From Armatimonadaceae bacterium (GTDB lineage: Bacteria > Armatimonadota > Armatimonadia > Armatimonadales > Armatimonadaceae), in NCBI GenBank assembly GCA_030447685.1, contig JAUJOK010000015.1:1815-65814 (forward strand): DNA of 64,000 nucleotides, written 5' to 3'. Every line of letters starts with the position of its first letter. The stretch's first letter is position 1. The position numbers and the translations under genes were made by a program. Under the pieces are notes generated by a model. It was given only the letters and a program-made list of their open reading frames with translations. It did no database searches and had not been told where the DNA came from. Below are positions 51,896 through 60,713 of this stretch, piece by piece.

Positions 51896-54631
51896 TTATT
51901 GTACCTCCGCCGTCGAACCGAGAGCGTCCAGCAGCGATAATGCCCTGTCTACGGGCATCTCACTCAGGTCGAGCACCACCCCTTCCCAGCCTTTGTTCTG
52001 GGCGCTCAATGCCTTGTTCAAAAACAGGGCAAAGTCCGGCGCAGTATCGGCGGCAGGCTTACCTTCCGGCCCGTAGCCGCCGGTGGGCGTTATCACCCAG
52101 CGGAGCGGGTTGACACTGATAAGCGTGCGCCGCGCCTGTGTTTTCGCCTGCTGCGTCAGCGGATCGAAGGCGCACATGCCCTCGGCGGCACCAGGCAGCC
52201 GGTCAGGCGCAATCCATTCGCCGTACCAGCCGGGGTTGAGTCGTGGGTGGGAACGGTCGTCGATAAGCAGAGGCAGGTCAGGCTTGGCAGCCCGCGCCGC
52301 CGTGAAAAGCTCCCGCATTAGAGCGGCGTTCGCTTGACGGCGGAAAGCGTCCCAGGCTTGCAGAAGAGAATCATCGCCTCCGAAGCCGCCAGAACCCTGG
52401 ATGATGACAAAAGAACCCACGCCGTCATTGCTGCCGATACGATGACTTCGAGGCCGAGGCGAGAAGAACGGCAAAGTGACATCCGCGCCGCTGAGGCCGC
52501 CGCGCGTCCGCAGATCGACCGGATCAACGCCGTGCTGCCGCAGAAAAGCGATGCGCGCTTCCGGCGTGTAGCCGAACTCTCTGCCCGTGGGATAATAGTC
52601 CGAGCCGGTATAGCCGGGCGCGGCGGTATCGCGCAGAACCAGACCGGCGAGGCCCGGCGCAGCGGCGAGTTCAGTAATGCGCTGTTTCAGCGCCGCCGAC
52701 ACGGCGGGCGCATCGGGCCGCAGCCAATCGCCGGGCCGCAGAAACGCTTCCTTCTGCCAGGCGAATATCCCGGTGGCCGGGGAGGCCGCGCTGCGGGCCG
52801 CATAGGCGGAGCCGGTTTCACCGAAGATATTCCTGTCCTGACTCTCCGGGGAGGCGTCGGGGGCAGGCGGCGTGAGCAGAAGCGGCAGCACGGCCAGCAC
52901 GGAAACCTTGTTTTCTTTACCGGCGCGAACGGCGGCGCTCAGATAGGTGTCGCCGCCGCCCGACGGCGGCACCTCCACCCAGAGATGGGTGAGACCCCGC
53001 CTGTGGGCTTCGGTAGCGGCCCGAACCGCCTCTTCGGCGCTTTTGGGCGCGACATACGCGGCGCGGGACGCAAACGAGGCAAGCAGCGCCGGGAGCGGCG
53101 CGGGTTCCGCTGCGGAATTGGCGGGGCGAAGCGGCGCAGCCCGCGTTCCACCGCCCGAAAAACCACTGTCGCCTGCGGGACCGATCCCCGGAACAATAAA
53201 GGAAAGAAGCAGTTTCCCTTCCAGCCAGACCCGGTCGCCCCGCACAGCGTAACTGGGCCAATCGCGGCTTTCTTCCTGATGCTCCCGGTCTATCTGGTTT
53301 ATCGCCGCCACGGCCTCGCCGATCACCGTCCGGTAAACGGGCGGCAGGTCGGCGGGAGAGGCAGCGTATTTTTTGCCGTCTCCCCGGCTGAAACTGGGAA
53401 CGACCTCACGCGCCAGTTCCGGGCCGAGCGCCATCGGGTAATCCGGCGCAAATCCGATGTACTGAAGCGGCTGCGCGGCGGCGATACGCGCATCGGCCTC
53501 CTCGCGCATCTCCCGCACTTTCGCGGCGGCATCCGTGAGCCATTCATAGAGCCGGGCGGAGCGCGTTCCGATTCCCTCGATGTCATCCGTGAGTACGAAG
53601 GCGGGGGGCGCATTCCCCGCTGCATCAAGCCTGCGGAAGGTTCCGGTCACGGCCAGACACAGCGCCTCCAGCACGTCGCCCGCCCGCGCCGATTCTCCCC
53701 GCGTCCACACCGGCAGGGTCGCCAGCCGGGCGTCGGCGTGCAGCTCCAGGCGCGCGGCCTGCCCGACTCGCTTCACCATGTCGCCGACCGTGGCAGCGTC
53801 CGCGAGCGAAACGGTCGAAGCGAGCGCGGGCGTATCGAACGGCAGATGGCCGGGCTTAAGGCGGTTCGGCGCTTCCTGCGTCAACGCGACGCCGTAGGTT
53901 CCTGCAGCGGGCGCAGCCGGTTCGGAAAAGACGTAATGCCCCTCCACGCCGGACGGGCCGAATACACCCGTCTCATGCTTGACAACGTGGTTGACGCGAT
54001 TGGCTGAGGGAAGCCAGAAGGCCACCACACGGTTCAAACGCAGCCGTACCCCGGCGCGCTCCGCCGCCGAAAGTGCCACCGGTTTCTCGTTTTCAAATTC
54101 GCGGCCCGAGATTGCTTTCCGTACCTGAAACGGCTGGGGCAGAAGCGACTGAAACAGGGCGCGCTGGTCGTCGGTTCGCAGGTCGTTCAGTCCAATCCCG
54201 CTCGCACTGCCCAGCAAGCGCCACTGGGACGCCGTGAGCAGGGATTGGAAAAGTCGCAGGCGCTCCTCGCGCGCCAGCCCGGTGGTCAGGTCCGGCTTAC
54301 CGGGTTTAGTGTTCAGCACGGTCATGGTCGGCGGAACCAGAACCGTGACGGTGCCGAGCCGCATGATCTTGCGGTCGAAGGCGGCGGCAACGTCGCGGAG
54401 CGGGATATGTCCGTTGCGGGAAGGTACGAGCGGCACCGGAGGTTTGAGGCCGTTCTCCGGCAGGACCGCGAGCAGAACCCGGTCGTCAGCGGGAACGAAT
54501 TCCAGCGCCTGCGCCATCGTCTCGATAGGACGCGAGGCTGGCGCGGCGGTCGTCGGGGCGGTTTCCTGCGCCCGAACGGCGGCGCTTCCCAGCATCAGCG
54601 CCAGGGCGAGAACGAGGGCACGGGGCATCAT
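51896..54631 (-). CDS. Large secreted protein of unknown function
   Basis: A 911-residue protein with a clear signal peptide (LVLALALMLGSAAVRAQE). I do not recognise it. Residues about 530-700 look like a TIM-barrel hydrolase: EAHRRGLTHLWVEVPPSGGG, then FGYTPEARIAFLRQHGVDP, a phrase also seen in glycosyl-hydrolase-like (GHL10-type) proteins. Before that lie two alpha/beta parts with Asp/Arg-rich loops. Ends with VVLDLSEMPVDRALSLL. The GGAGA box precedes the second ATG at 54628, which may be the true start. It sits between the two zwf genes; no link in function can be proved. Confidence 0.6.
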   Translation of the reverse strand: MMPRALVLALALMLGSAAVRAQETAPTTAAPASRPIETMAQALEFVPADDRVLLAVLPENGLKPPVPLVPSRNGHIPLRDVAAAFDRKIMRLGTVTVLVPPTMTVLNTKPGKPDLTTGLAREERLRLFQSLLTASQWRLLGSASGIGLNDLRTDDQRALFQSLLPQPFQVRKAISGREFENEKPVALSAAERAGVRLRLNRVVAFWLPSANRVNHVVKHETGVFGPSGVEGHYVFSEPAAPAAGTYGVALTQEAPNRLKPGHLPFDTPALASTVSLADAATVGDMVKRVGQAARLELHADARLATLPVWTRGESARAGDVLEALCLAVTGTFRRLDAAGNAPPAFVLTDDIEGIGTRSARLYEWLTDAAAKVREMREEADARIAAAQPLQYIGFAPDYPMALGPELAREVVPSFSRGDGKKYAASPADLPPVYRTVIGEAVAAINQIDREHQEESRDWPSYAVRGDRVWLEGKLLLSFIVPGIGPAGDSGFSGGGTRAAPLRPANSAAEPAPLPALLASFASRAAYVAPKSAEEAVRAATEAHRRGLTHLWVEVPPSGGGDTYLSAAVRAGKENKVSVLAVLPLLLTPPAPDASPESQDRNIFGETGSAYAARSAASPATGIFAWQKEAFLRPGDWLRPDAPAVSAALKQRITELAAAPGLAGLVLRDTAAPGYTGSDYYPTGREFGYTPEARIAFLRQHGVDPVDLRTRGGLSGADVTLPFFSPRPRSHRIGSNDGVGSFVIIQGSGGFGGDDSLLQAWDAFRRQANAALMRELFTAARAAKPDLPLLIDDRSHPRLNPGWYGEWIAPDRLPGAAEGMCAFDPLTQQAKTQARRTLISVNPLRWVITPTGGYGPEGKPAADTAPDFALFLNKALSAQNKGWEGVVLDLSEMPVDRALSLLDALGSTAEVQ

Positions 54632-54696
54632 CGGCGTGTCTCCTTGGTGCCCGGCCTGCGGGCTGCCCCTATTTTACGAGAACCGGCAGGCCGGTG

Positions 54697-56169
54697 TCAA
54701 TCGATCCACTTGCGGCCATCGCGGGCGATAAGATCGTCGGCGGCGTCGGGTCCCCAGGTCCCGGCGGGGTAGCCGGGAACGTCGGGGTCGGAGCGCCAGT
54801 AGGCCAGCAGCGGGTCCACGACGCGCCAGGCGGCGTCTATCTCGTCCTCGCGCATGAACAGCAGGGCGTCGCCGTGCAGGGCGTCCAGCAGCAGCCGCTC
54901 ATAGGCGTCGCGCATCCGGTTCTCCTTGAACACGTCGCCGTACAGCATATCCAACTCGACCGGCAGCAGATCATGGGCGGTGCCGGGGCGCTTCAGCTCG
55001 ACGGTGAGGGCGATCTCGGCGTCGGGTTGGATGCGGAGCCGCAGAACGTTCGGCTCGGGTTTGCGGCTGGAGCCTCGGAACAGAGTAAGCGGCGCACCCT
55101 TGAACTGGATGTTGACCTCGGTGCGCTGCTTGGGCAGACGCTTACCCGCGCGGATATAAAACGGCACACCCGACCAGCGCCATGATTCGATAAACAGCCG
55201 CGCGGCCATATAGGTCTCGGTGGTGGAATCGGGCGGGACGGCGTATTCGGAGCGGTAGCCGGGCACGGGCTTGCCCTCGGTATCCTTGCCGGGACCGTAC
55301 TGGCCGCGCACCGCGTAGTGGGAGTTGAGCGGGCGCATCGCCTCCAGCACCTTTACCTTTTCGTCGCGTATGGCGGCGGCGGAAAAGGAGTTCGGTGGCT
55401 CCATCGCGACAAGCGCAATAACCTGAAGCGCGTGGCTCTGCACCATGTCGCGCGTTTCGCCCATGCTGTTGAAGTAGTTGCCGCGCCGCTCGACGCCCAG
55501 CGTTTCGGCGACCGTTACCTGCACATGATCCACGTAGCCCCGGTTCCAGAGCGGCTCGAACAGCGAGTTGGCGAAGCGCAGCACGGTCACGTCCTGCACG
55601 GCGTCCTTGCCCAGATAGTGGTCGATGCGGTAAACCTGGTCCTCTTTGGCGATATTGTGGAACAGGGCGGTCATTCTGCGCGCGGAGTCGCGGTCGATGC
55701 CGAACGGCTTTTCGGCGATCAGGCGCGTCCAGGGCGTCTTGTGCGCGCTGTCCGTCACCAGGCCCGCCGCCTGAAGGTTTTGCAGCACATCCGGTACGCA
55801 GGTCGGCGGCGTCGCCAGGTAAAACAGCCGGTTGCCACCCGTTTCCCGCGCCGCGTCGGTCTCTTTCAGCGCGTCGGCCAGCTTTTTGTACGCTTCGGGA
55901 TCGCTGAAATCGGCGGGGATGAGTGACGTGAGGGCGATGAACTCGTTCAAAGCGCAGGTATGGCGCTCGTTATCGCCGACGAACTCCGTCAGCGCCTCCC
56001 GCACGAACTCCTGATAGTCAGGCTGTTTTTTATCGGGAATCGCAAACCCGACGATGGCGAAGTTGCGCGGCAGCATATCCTCGCAATACAAACGGAACAA
56101 TGCAGGCAGCAGTTTGCGCCGCGATAAATCGCCGGTCGCGCCGAAAAGAACGAAGATACACGGTTCCAT
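54697..56169 (-). CDS. zwf: Glucose-6-phosphate 1-dehydrogenase, copy B
   Basis: A 490-residue paralogue of the enzyme at 50369-51829. GATGDLSRRKLLPAL, EKPFGIDRD and [14 protein letters not shown] are intact, so it is probably active. It follows gnd by 3 bases, which places it in a direct zwf-gnd operon. The two copies differ in many positions, as expected of old duplicates that may differ in coenzyme use or regulation. Copy B has a longer surface insertion YGPGKDTEGKPVPGY. Confidence 0.95.
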   Translation of the reverse strand: MEPCIFVLFGATGDLSRRKLLPALFRLYCEDMLPRNFAIVGFAIPDKKQPDYQEFVREALTEFVGDNERHTCALNEFIALTSLIPADFSDPEAYKKLADALKETDAARETGGNRLFYLATPPTCVPDVLQNLQAAGLVTDSAHKTPWTRLIAEKPFGIDRDSARRMTALFHNIAKEDQVYRIDHYLGKDAVQDVTVLRFANSLFEPLWNRGYVDHVQVTVAETLGVERRGNYFNSMGETRDMVQSHALQVIALVAMEPPNSFSAAAIRDEKVKVLEAMRPLNSHYAVRGQYGPGKDTEGKPVPGYRSEYAVPPDSTTETYMAARLFIESWRWSGVPFYIRAGKRLPKQRTEVNIQFKGAPLTLFRGSSRKPEPNVLRLRIQPDAEIALTVELKRPGTAHDLLPVELDMLYGDVFKENRMRDAYERLLLDALHGDALLFMREDEIDAAWRVVDPLLAYWRSDPDVPGYPAGTWGPDAADDLIARDGRKWID

Positions 56170-56172
56170 TGG

Positions 56173-57132
56173 CTACAAATCCCTCGCCCCACCCGATGGC
56201 TGCGGCCCGGTGTTGGGGTCCGCCTCTTTTTCTTTGGCCGTGATGGCATGACCGCCGAACTGATTACGCAGCGCGGCGATGGTCTTCGCGCCGAACGAAT
56301 CGTCCTGCCGCGACCGGAAGCGCATTTGCAGGCTGAGGGTAATGACCGGCAGTGGAATGGCGCGCTCGACGCTTTCCTGAACGGTCCAGCGCCCCTCGCC
56401 GGAGTCGTCTATCCAGCCCTTGATACTTTCCAGATCGTCGCTTTCGGCAAAGGCGCGCTCGGCCAGTTCCAGCAGCCAGGAGCGGACGACGCTGCCCTGG
56501 TTCCACAAATGGGACAGCGCCCCGAGGTCAAAATCGAACTCGCTGGCGGCGTTGAGCAGTTCGAAGCCCTCAGCATAGGCTTGCAGCATGCCGTACTCGA
56601 TGCCGTTGTGAACCATCTTAGCGAAGTGCCCCGCGCCCGACGGCCCTACATGCAGATAGCCGTCCGGCGGCGCGAGGTCGCGCAAGAGCGGTTCGACGGT
56701 TGCAAAGGCCGCCTTCGGTCCACCCAGCATCAGGCAGTAGCCGTTTTTGAGGCCCCAGACGCCGCCGGAGGTTCCGCAGTCCAGAAAATGGAGACCGCGC
56801 CCGGCCATCCCCGCGCCGCGCCGCCGGGAATCCTTGTAGTTGGAGTTGCCGCCGTCAATAATGATGTCGCCGGGTGAAGCCAAGGACGCGATCTCGCTCA
56901 GAACGCTTTCGGTGATTTTACCGGCGGGAACCATCGCCCAGAAGACCCGCGGCGACTGTGTAAATTTTTCGGCCAGGCGCACGACCGTATCCGTGGCATC
57001 GATCCCTTCACCTTGGCTGTGCTCGCGCACAACCGGCGATGGGTCCGAGCCGAAGACAGTGTGCCCATGGTCATGCAGTCGCGCGGCCATATTGCCGCCC
57101 ATACGCCCCAGTCCGATAAAGCCGATTTCCAT
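56173..57132 (-). CDS. gnd: 6-phosphogluconate dehydrogenase (short form)
   Basis: A 319-residue decarboxylating dehydrogenase, the second oxidative step after Zwf. FIGLGRMGGNMAARL binds coenzyme, GGNSNYKDS and CGTSGGVWGLKNGYCLMLGG line the sugar site, and GAGHFAKMVHNGIEYGMLQA carries the catalytic Lys. It lacks the long C-terminal tail of E. coli-type Gnd (about 470 residues), so it is the short, often NAD-preferring type. Expressed with zwf copy B. Confidence 0.92.
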   Translation of the reverse strand: MEIGFIGLGRMGGNMAARLHDHGHTVFGSDPSPVVREHSQGEGIDATDTVVRLAEKFTQSPRVFWAMVPAGKITESVLSEIASLASPGDIIIDGGNSNYKDSRRRGAGMAGRGLHFLDCGTSGGVWGLKNGYCLMLGGPKAAFATVEPLLRDLAPPDGYLHVGPSGAGHFAKMVHNGIEYGMLQAYAEGFELLNAASEFDFDLGALSHLWNQGSVVRSWLLELAERAFAESDDLESIKGWIDDSGEGRWTVQESVERAIPLPVITLSLQMRFRSRQDDSFGAKTIAALRNQFGGHAITAKEKEADPNTGPQPSGGARDL

Positions 57133-57218
57133 CTGAACCCCCTGCCCCAGAAATAGCCGAGCACCACCGCCGCCGCCACTCTGCTGCCAGTTTACCCGAC
57201 CCGCACGGCAAGTAAAGC

Positions 57219-57255
57219 AAAACGCCGGGCAGGTACCAACCCTGCCCGGCGTTTT
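57219..57255 (-). terminator. Terminator downstream of doxX
   Basis: A 15-bp perfect stem (AAAACGCCGGGCAGG and its complement) with a 7-base loop and A/T ends on both sides. It separates doxX from gnd. Confidence 0.88.
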
Positions 57256-57308
57256 CTGCCTTTATTCTCTTGTTCGCTCGCTTTATTTGGTCGCGGTTTT
57301 GCCTGTTG

Positions 57309-57767
57309 TTATTCCAGCGCGGCGATAGGTCGACCGGTATTGGCGGCTTTGGGAAGCGGCAGCAAACGCGCGACCGTGTAGGCACCCGGCCCCACCATCA
57401 GGATCGGCAAAAGCAGGCCGATCCGCGCCAGGTTCTATCCCACCCCGCCATCCCACCGGAAAAAGCCGTTCCTCCCCTGCCCCAGCGCAACGGCTCCCAG
57501 CATTTTCATCCTGCCCGCCGCCGCCGAGAAGCGCGACAGAAAGCCGACAATCATCCCCAGCCCGCCAAAAAACTCCCCAAAAGCGACCAGAAAGCCGATG
57601 ATGGGCGGCCCTGCCTTCCAGCTTTGCATGGTGGCGGCAAGTCCCTCCCCGCCGAACGCGCCGAACAGCTTCTGCGCGCCATGCGCCATAAAGATGGTCC
57701 CGACGATGATACGAACCGCCAGCAGCGCCCAGTCCAGCGCGGCGCGATTTTCGGTTCTCGTTTCCAT
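57309..57767 (-). pseudogene. DoxX-family membrane protein with in-frame stop
   Basis: A DoxX-family protein: ALLAVRIIVGTIFMAHGAQK, then GFLVAFGEFFGGLGMIVGFL and a second helix pair. The reading stops at a TAG at 57435-57437 after 110 residues. The same frame continues NLARIGLLLPILMVGPGAYT and ends at 57309, which gives the family's normal size of about 150. So the TAG interrupts an otherwise complete gene, or the sequence has a base error. DoxX proteins act in thiol/quinone stress. hxlR is divergent, and a terminator follows. Confidence 0.75.
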
Positions 57768-57818
57768 GAACGTCTCTCCCTCCCGGTAAATGGTTCGATG
57801 TTGTATTATAACCTGTTA

Positions 57819-57832
57819 TACTCCAAAAAGTA
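57819..57832. promoter_or_regulatory. HxlR-type operator TACT-N6-AGTA
   Basis: TACTCCAAAAAGTA matches the TACT-N6-AGTA operator described for the HxlR-family regulator YodB. It lies in the doxX/hxlR divergent region inside a longer dyad (GTTA...GTAAC). TATAAT elements lie on both sides (57804-57809 minus strand, 57861-57866 plus strand). Confidence 0.7.
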
Positions 57833-57892
57833 TAGCGTAACGAAAAATAATGTGACGTGGTATAATACACGTACCCGGAAGAGGAAGTTCCC

Positions 57893-58339
57893 ATGTGCGA
57901 AGAAAAGTGTGCGAGCATCGAGTTGCCCGAGATAGTTGCGGCGCAGAAGGCGGCGATGCCCACCTTTTGCCCGGTCGCGGCGACGCTGAACCTGCTTCAT
58001 GAGAAGTGGACGCTGCATATCGTCCACGCGCTGCTGATGGGAAGAAAGCGGTTCAACGAGATCGGGCACGCACTTGGCGGCGTCAATCCGAGCACGCTCC
58101 GGGAGCGGCTGCGGGGTCTTGAAGAGAAGGGAATGGTTCAGCGGACGGTGCTTTCGACCATTCCGCCGTGGGTGGAGTATGAGCTGACGGATAAGGGACG
58201 CGCGCTCAGCGATGTGATGGACGCAATGGCTCGCTGGGCAGAACAATGGGTCGAGGAACCCGGTGGAGCGGGCGGAGAAAGCCGAAGCTGTCAGTCCAGC
58301 GCGCCTGCTATGCCCAGTCCGACTGCCAAAACAAAATAA
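57893..58339 (+). CDS. HxlR-family transcriptional regulator
   Basis: A 148-residue winged-helix regulator of the DUF24/HxlR group, which includes the quinone and thiol sensors YodB, CatR and HypR. The core is FCPVAATLNLLHEKWTLHIV, with the conserved redox Cys near residue 26 in 'x-C-P-V'. The helix-turn-helix and wing are FNEIGHALGGVNPSTLRERL and VQRTVLSTIPPWVEYELTDK. Two more cysteines (C2, C6) sit at the N-terminus. The gene has a GAGGAAG box and a YodB-like operator upstream, beside the divergent doxX. Confidence 0.88.
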   Translation: MCEEKCASIELPEIVAAQKAAMPTFCPVAATLNLLHEKWTLHIVHALLMGRKRFNEIGHALGGVNPSTLRERLRGLEEKGMVQRTVLSTIPPWVEYELTDKGRALSDVMDAMARWAEQWVEEPGGAGGESRSCQSSAPAMPSPTAKTK

Positions 58340-59139
58340 AGCAGGAACAGGACAAAGATCACGGTGCCGATAATGCCGCAGACGCGTCCCGCAACCACGG
58401 AACCACGCTGCGTTTGATCGACACCGGGCATATCGAGCGTCCGCAGCGCATTGTTCGCCATCACCCACGCGACCGGTCCCAGCAGACCCGGCAGAAAGCA
58501 CGAACAGCCTCCGGCGAGGCTGATGATCCCGAGTATCAGGATTAACGTCCCGTTGACCGGAGGAGCATACGCAGCCTGCCCCATCACCGGCAGCGGTGGC
58601 GTGTTATACGGCGGGGCAGCAAGGACAGGCTCTTCCCCGGCGGCGGCAGAAGTGGTGGACGGTGCGAAGTGTTCCGGCTCCGACGACAGCGGCGCAAGCC
58701 GAGGCTTGGGCGGCTCCGTTTGTGCTGAAGCGTCCGGGGAATCGTCGGCAGCCTCATTCTGGCCGCCGCGCAGCGATTCCAGAGCCGCGCGCGCCTGCTG
58801 ATAGTTCGGATCAAGGGCGAGCGCCTGCTCCAGATGGTTTATCGCTTCTGCGTCGCGGCCCGTCGCCTGAAGCCCCACCGCCAGATTGTAATGATTGCGC
58901 GCTGAAGCGGGCGCGAGCGCGACGGCCTGTTCAAAGGCCGCTACCGCGCCTTCGGGATCTCCCGCCGAAGCCAGCGCGCCGCCCAGCAGCCGCCAGCCCG
59001 TTTCGTCCGCCGGATTTTCTTCCACCGCACGGCGCAAAGCCGCCGCCGCCTCGGAAAACCGGCCTTCCTTCATTCGGGCCGTTCCTTCCGCCAGGGACGT
59101 TTCGCCGCCGCCGCCGCTGCTGCTTTCCCGTTCATCCAT
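58291..59139 (-). CDS. TPR protein with DUF4190-like membrane tail
   Basis: A 282-residue protein. Residues about 12-125 form three TPR units (EGRFSEAAAALRRAVEENPA, then AVAAFEQAVALAPASARNHY, and AINHLEQALALDPNYQQARA). A Pro/Ala/Ser-rich linker is followed by a DUF4190-like part with two helices (LILILGIISLAGGCSCFLP; VCGIIGTVIFVLFLLYFVLA). TPRs are presumably cytosolic. It is a paralogue of the next gene in its TPR half only. Its 3' end overlaps the hxlR 3' end on the other strand. Confidence 0.78.
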   Translation of the reverse strand: MDERESSSGGGGETSLAEGTARMKEGRFSEAAAALRRAVEENPADETGWRLLGGALASAGDPEGAVAAFEQAVALAPASARNHYNLAVGLQATGRDAEAINHLEQALALDPNYQQARAALESLRGGQNEAADDSPDASAQTEPPKPRLAPLSSEPEHFAPSTTSAAAGEEPVLAAPPYNTPPLPVMGQAAYAPPVNGTLILILGIISLAGGCSCFLPGLLGPVAWVMANNALRTLDMPGVDQTQRGSVVAGRVCGIIGTVIFVLFLLYFVLAVGLGIAGALD

Positions 59140-59181
59140 TCACGTATCCTCCGGGCTGGTCCTCGATATCGCCTGCGGTCC

Positions 59182-60150
59182 TTATAATCCGCCCGCCCGC
59201 CGCCGCGCCTGCTCGAACACGGGGTAAAGAACCACGGCCACAAGCGCCGCCAGAACAATGACCGCAATCAACAGGGCCACCCCCCACTTCGTCCAGACGT
59301 TCTGGCACGCACGGAAATCATCGATGGACTGGAAGCGGCGGTTTTGCCAGCCGATGCGGTTCCCGTTGATACCCAGGAAGATTTTTGCGCCCAGCCCCAG
59401 AATACCGATAAAAGGAATGAACTGTTGGACGATGTAAAAAACCAGCAATCCCACACCCCATGCCGCCCTATTGTGATTGAGCAGCCAGAGCCAGTCCAGG
59501 AAAAACGCCCCCCAGTTCCATCCTCCTTGTAGTTCGGCGGGAACGTCACCCTTTTGCCCCGATGTGTTCACAAACTCCCCGTAGTCGGCGCCGAGCATGG
59601 GCGGCGGCGGAACGTTCGTGTCGGACATCCCGCCCCGCCCAAACGCGGAAGGCGGCTCCGCCGGGGTGGCGCTTCCGCCGACCGGCGTCAGGTCGTCCAG
59701 GGATCGCAGCGAGGGTTTGGCGGCGGAGTTGGGCGACGGGGCTTCGCCGGTGGCCTCGCGCATGCCGTAGCCCAGCGTTTCGCCGCGCGCCGAAAAATCC
59801 CGCAGCGCGGCGCGCGCCTGTTCATAGTCCGGATTCAAGGCGAGCGCCTGCTCCAGATGGCTTTTTGCCGGGTAGAGGCTGCCCGTGTTTTGCAGGGCGA
59901 TGGCAAGATTATAGTGGTTCTGCGCGGAATCAGGCGCAATCTGAGCGGCTTTTTCGAACGCCGAAACCGCACCCGCCGTGTCGCCGGACGAAGCGAGAGC
60001 GCCGCCTAATAGCCGCCAGGACGGCTCATCCTGCGGGTTCGCCGTCACGGCACGGCGCAGCGCGGCTGCCGCTTCCGGAAACTTCTTCATCTTCATCAAT
60101 GCCGCGCCCTGGTCGCGCGCGCTCGGACTGTCCTGGTTTCCGTCGCTCAT
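59182..60150 (-). CDS. TPR protein with a different membrane tail
   Basis: A 322-residue paralogue whose TPR half is very close to the gene downstream (FPEAAAALRRAVTANPQDEP, SWRLLGGALASSGDTAGAV). The linker is longer, and the tail has two or three helices (WGVGLLVFYIVQQFIPFIGI; WGVALLIAVIVLAALVAVVL). It ends VVLYPVFEQARRRAGG, similar to the PVFAQAREKA endings common in Armatimonadota proteins (general memory). The two genes look like a duplication followed by exchange of the membrane module. Confidence 0.78.
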   Translation of the reverse strand: MSDGNQDSPSARDQGAALMKMKKFPEAAAALRRAVTANPQDEPSWRLLGGALASSGDTAGAVSAFEKAAQIAPDSAQNHYNLAIALQNTGSLYPAKSHLEQALALNPDYEQARAALRDFSARGETLGYGMREATGEAPSPNSAAKPSLRSLDDLTPVGGSATPAEPPSAFGRGGMSDTNVPPPPMLGADYGEFVNTSGQKGDVPAELQGGWNWGAFFLDWLWLLNHNRAAWGVGLLVFYIVQQFIPFIGILGLGAKIFLGINGNRIGWQNRRFQSIDDFRACQNVWTKWGVALLIAVIVLAALVAVVLYPVFEQARRRAGGL

Positions 60151-60199
60151 GGCCTGCCTCTCATGGTTGACGGCAGTATAAGCGAAACCTACTCCCGTG

Positions 60200-60700
60200 T
60201 CAATTGGAATCGGGAACGGCCCCGAGGAAGCCGACGAAGCGCTCGATAACTGCCGTCACCGGCAGATCGCTCATATTGCGCCCGACGTGAACGAAGGTGA
60301 TGCGTTCCGTGGCATCCAGGATGAAGACTGCGGGTGAGGCGAGATTGACGCCTTCCCAGGACAGCCAGTAGTGAACGCCGTAGGCTTTGGCGACGCTGCG
60401 GCTTTCATCCACCAGCAGCGGAAAAGGAAGAGGGTTTGCTTCAAGGTAGCGGCGCACCGAAGCCGCACTCTGGCAGATAATGCCAGCCACGCGCACGCCG
60501 CCCGCCGCCAGGCGGTCGTGATTGTCCCGCAGGACGCGCATCTGCTCGCGGCAGAAAGGGCACCAGGTTCCGCGGAAAAAGACGAGCAGTACATCCTCGC
60601 CCGCCCACTGCGCGCGCCGGTATTCCTGTCCCGTCGCCGCATCGGGAAGCGTGAAATCCGGTGCGATGTCTCCTGTGTGCGGTGTGTCGGATCGCTTCAT
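60200..60700 (-). CDS. Peroxiredoxin-like (AhpC/TSA) protein
   Basis: A 166-residue thioredoxin-fold protein. The active site is FFRGTWCPFCREQM, with peroxidatic-type Thr-x-Cys and a second Cys (CPFC). The fold continues with PDFTLPDAATG near the start and FPLLVDESRSVAKAYGV. It resembles Prx-like2 proteins, which reduce peroxides or thiols. ATG 60700 is chosen because MKRSDTPHTGDIAPDF starts the fold; the longer frame is Gly/Arg-rich. It lies 13 bases past the GT39-like stop. Confidence 0.82.
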   Translation of the reverse strand: MKRSDTPHTGDIAPDFTLPDAATGQEYRRAQWAGEDVLLVFFRGTWCPFCREQMRVLRDNHDRLAAGGVRVAGIICQSAASVRRYLEANPLPFPLLVDESRSVAKAYGVHYWLSWEGVNLASPAVFILDATERITFVHVGRNMSDLPVTAVIERFVGFLGAVPDSN

Positions 60701-60713
60701 GTCTACTGGGAAA

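Noticed and set aside
49829-51940. 703-codon plus-strand reading over zwf copy A
   Set aside because: Shadow of the intact Zwf on the other strand, rich in Arg, Gln and His.
52334-54007. 557-codon plus-strand reading over the secreted protein
   Set aside because: Lacks a signal or motif; the opposite frame has a signal peptide and a good start.
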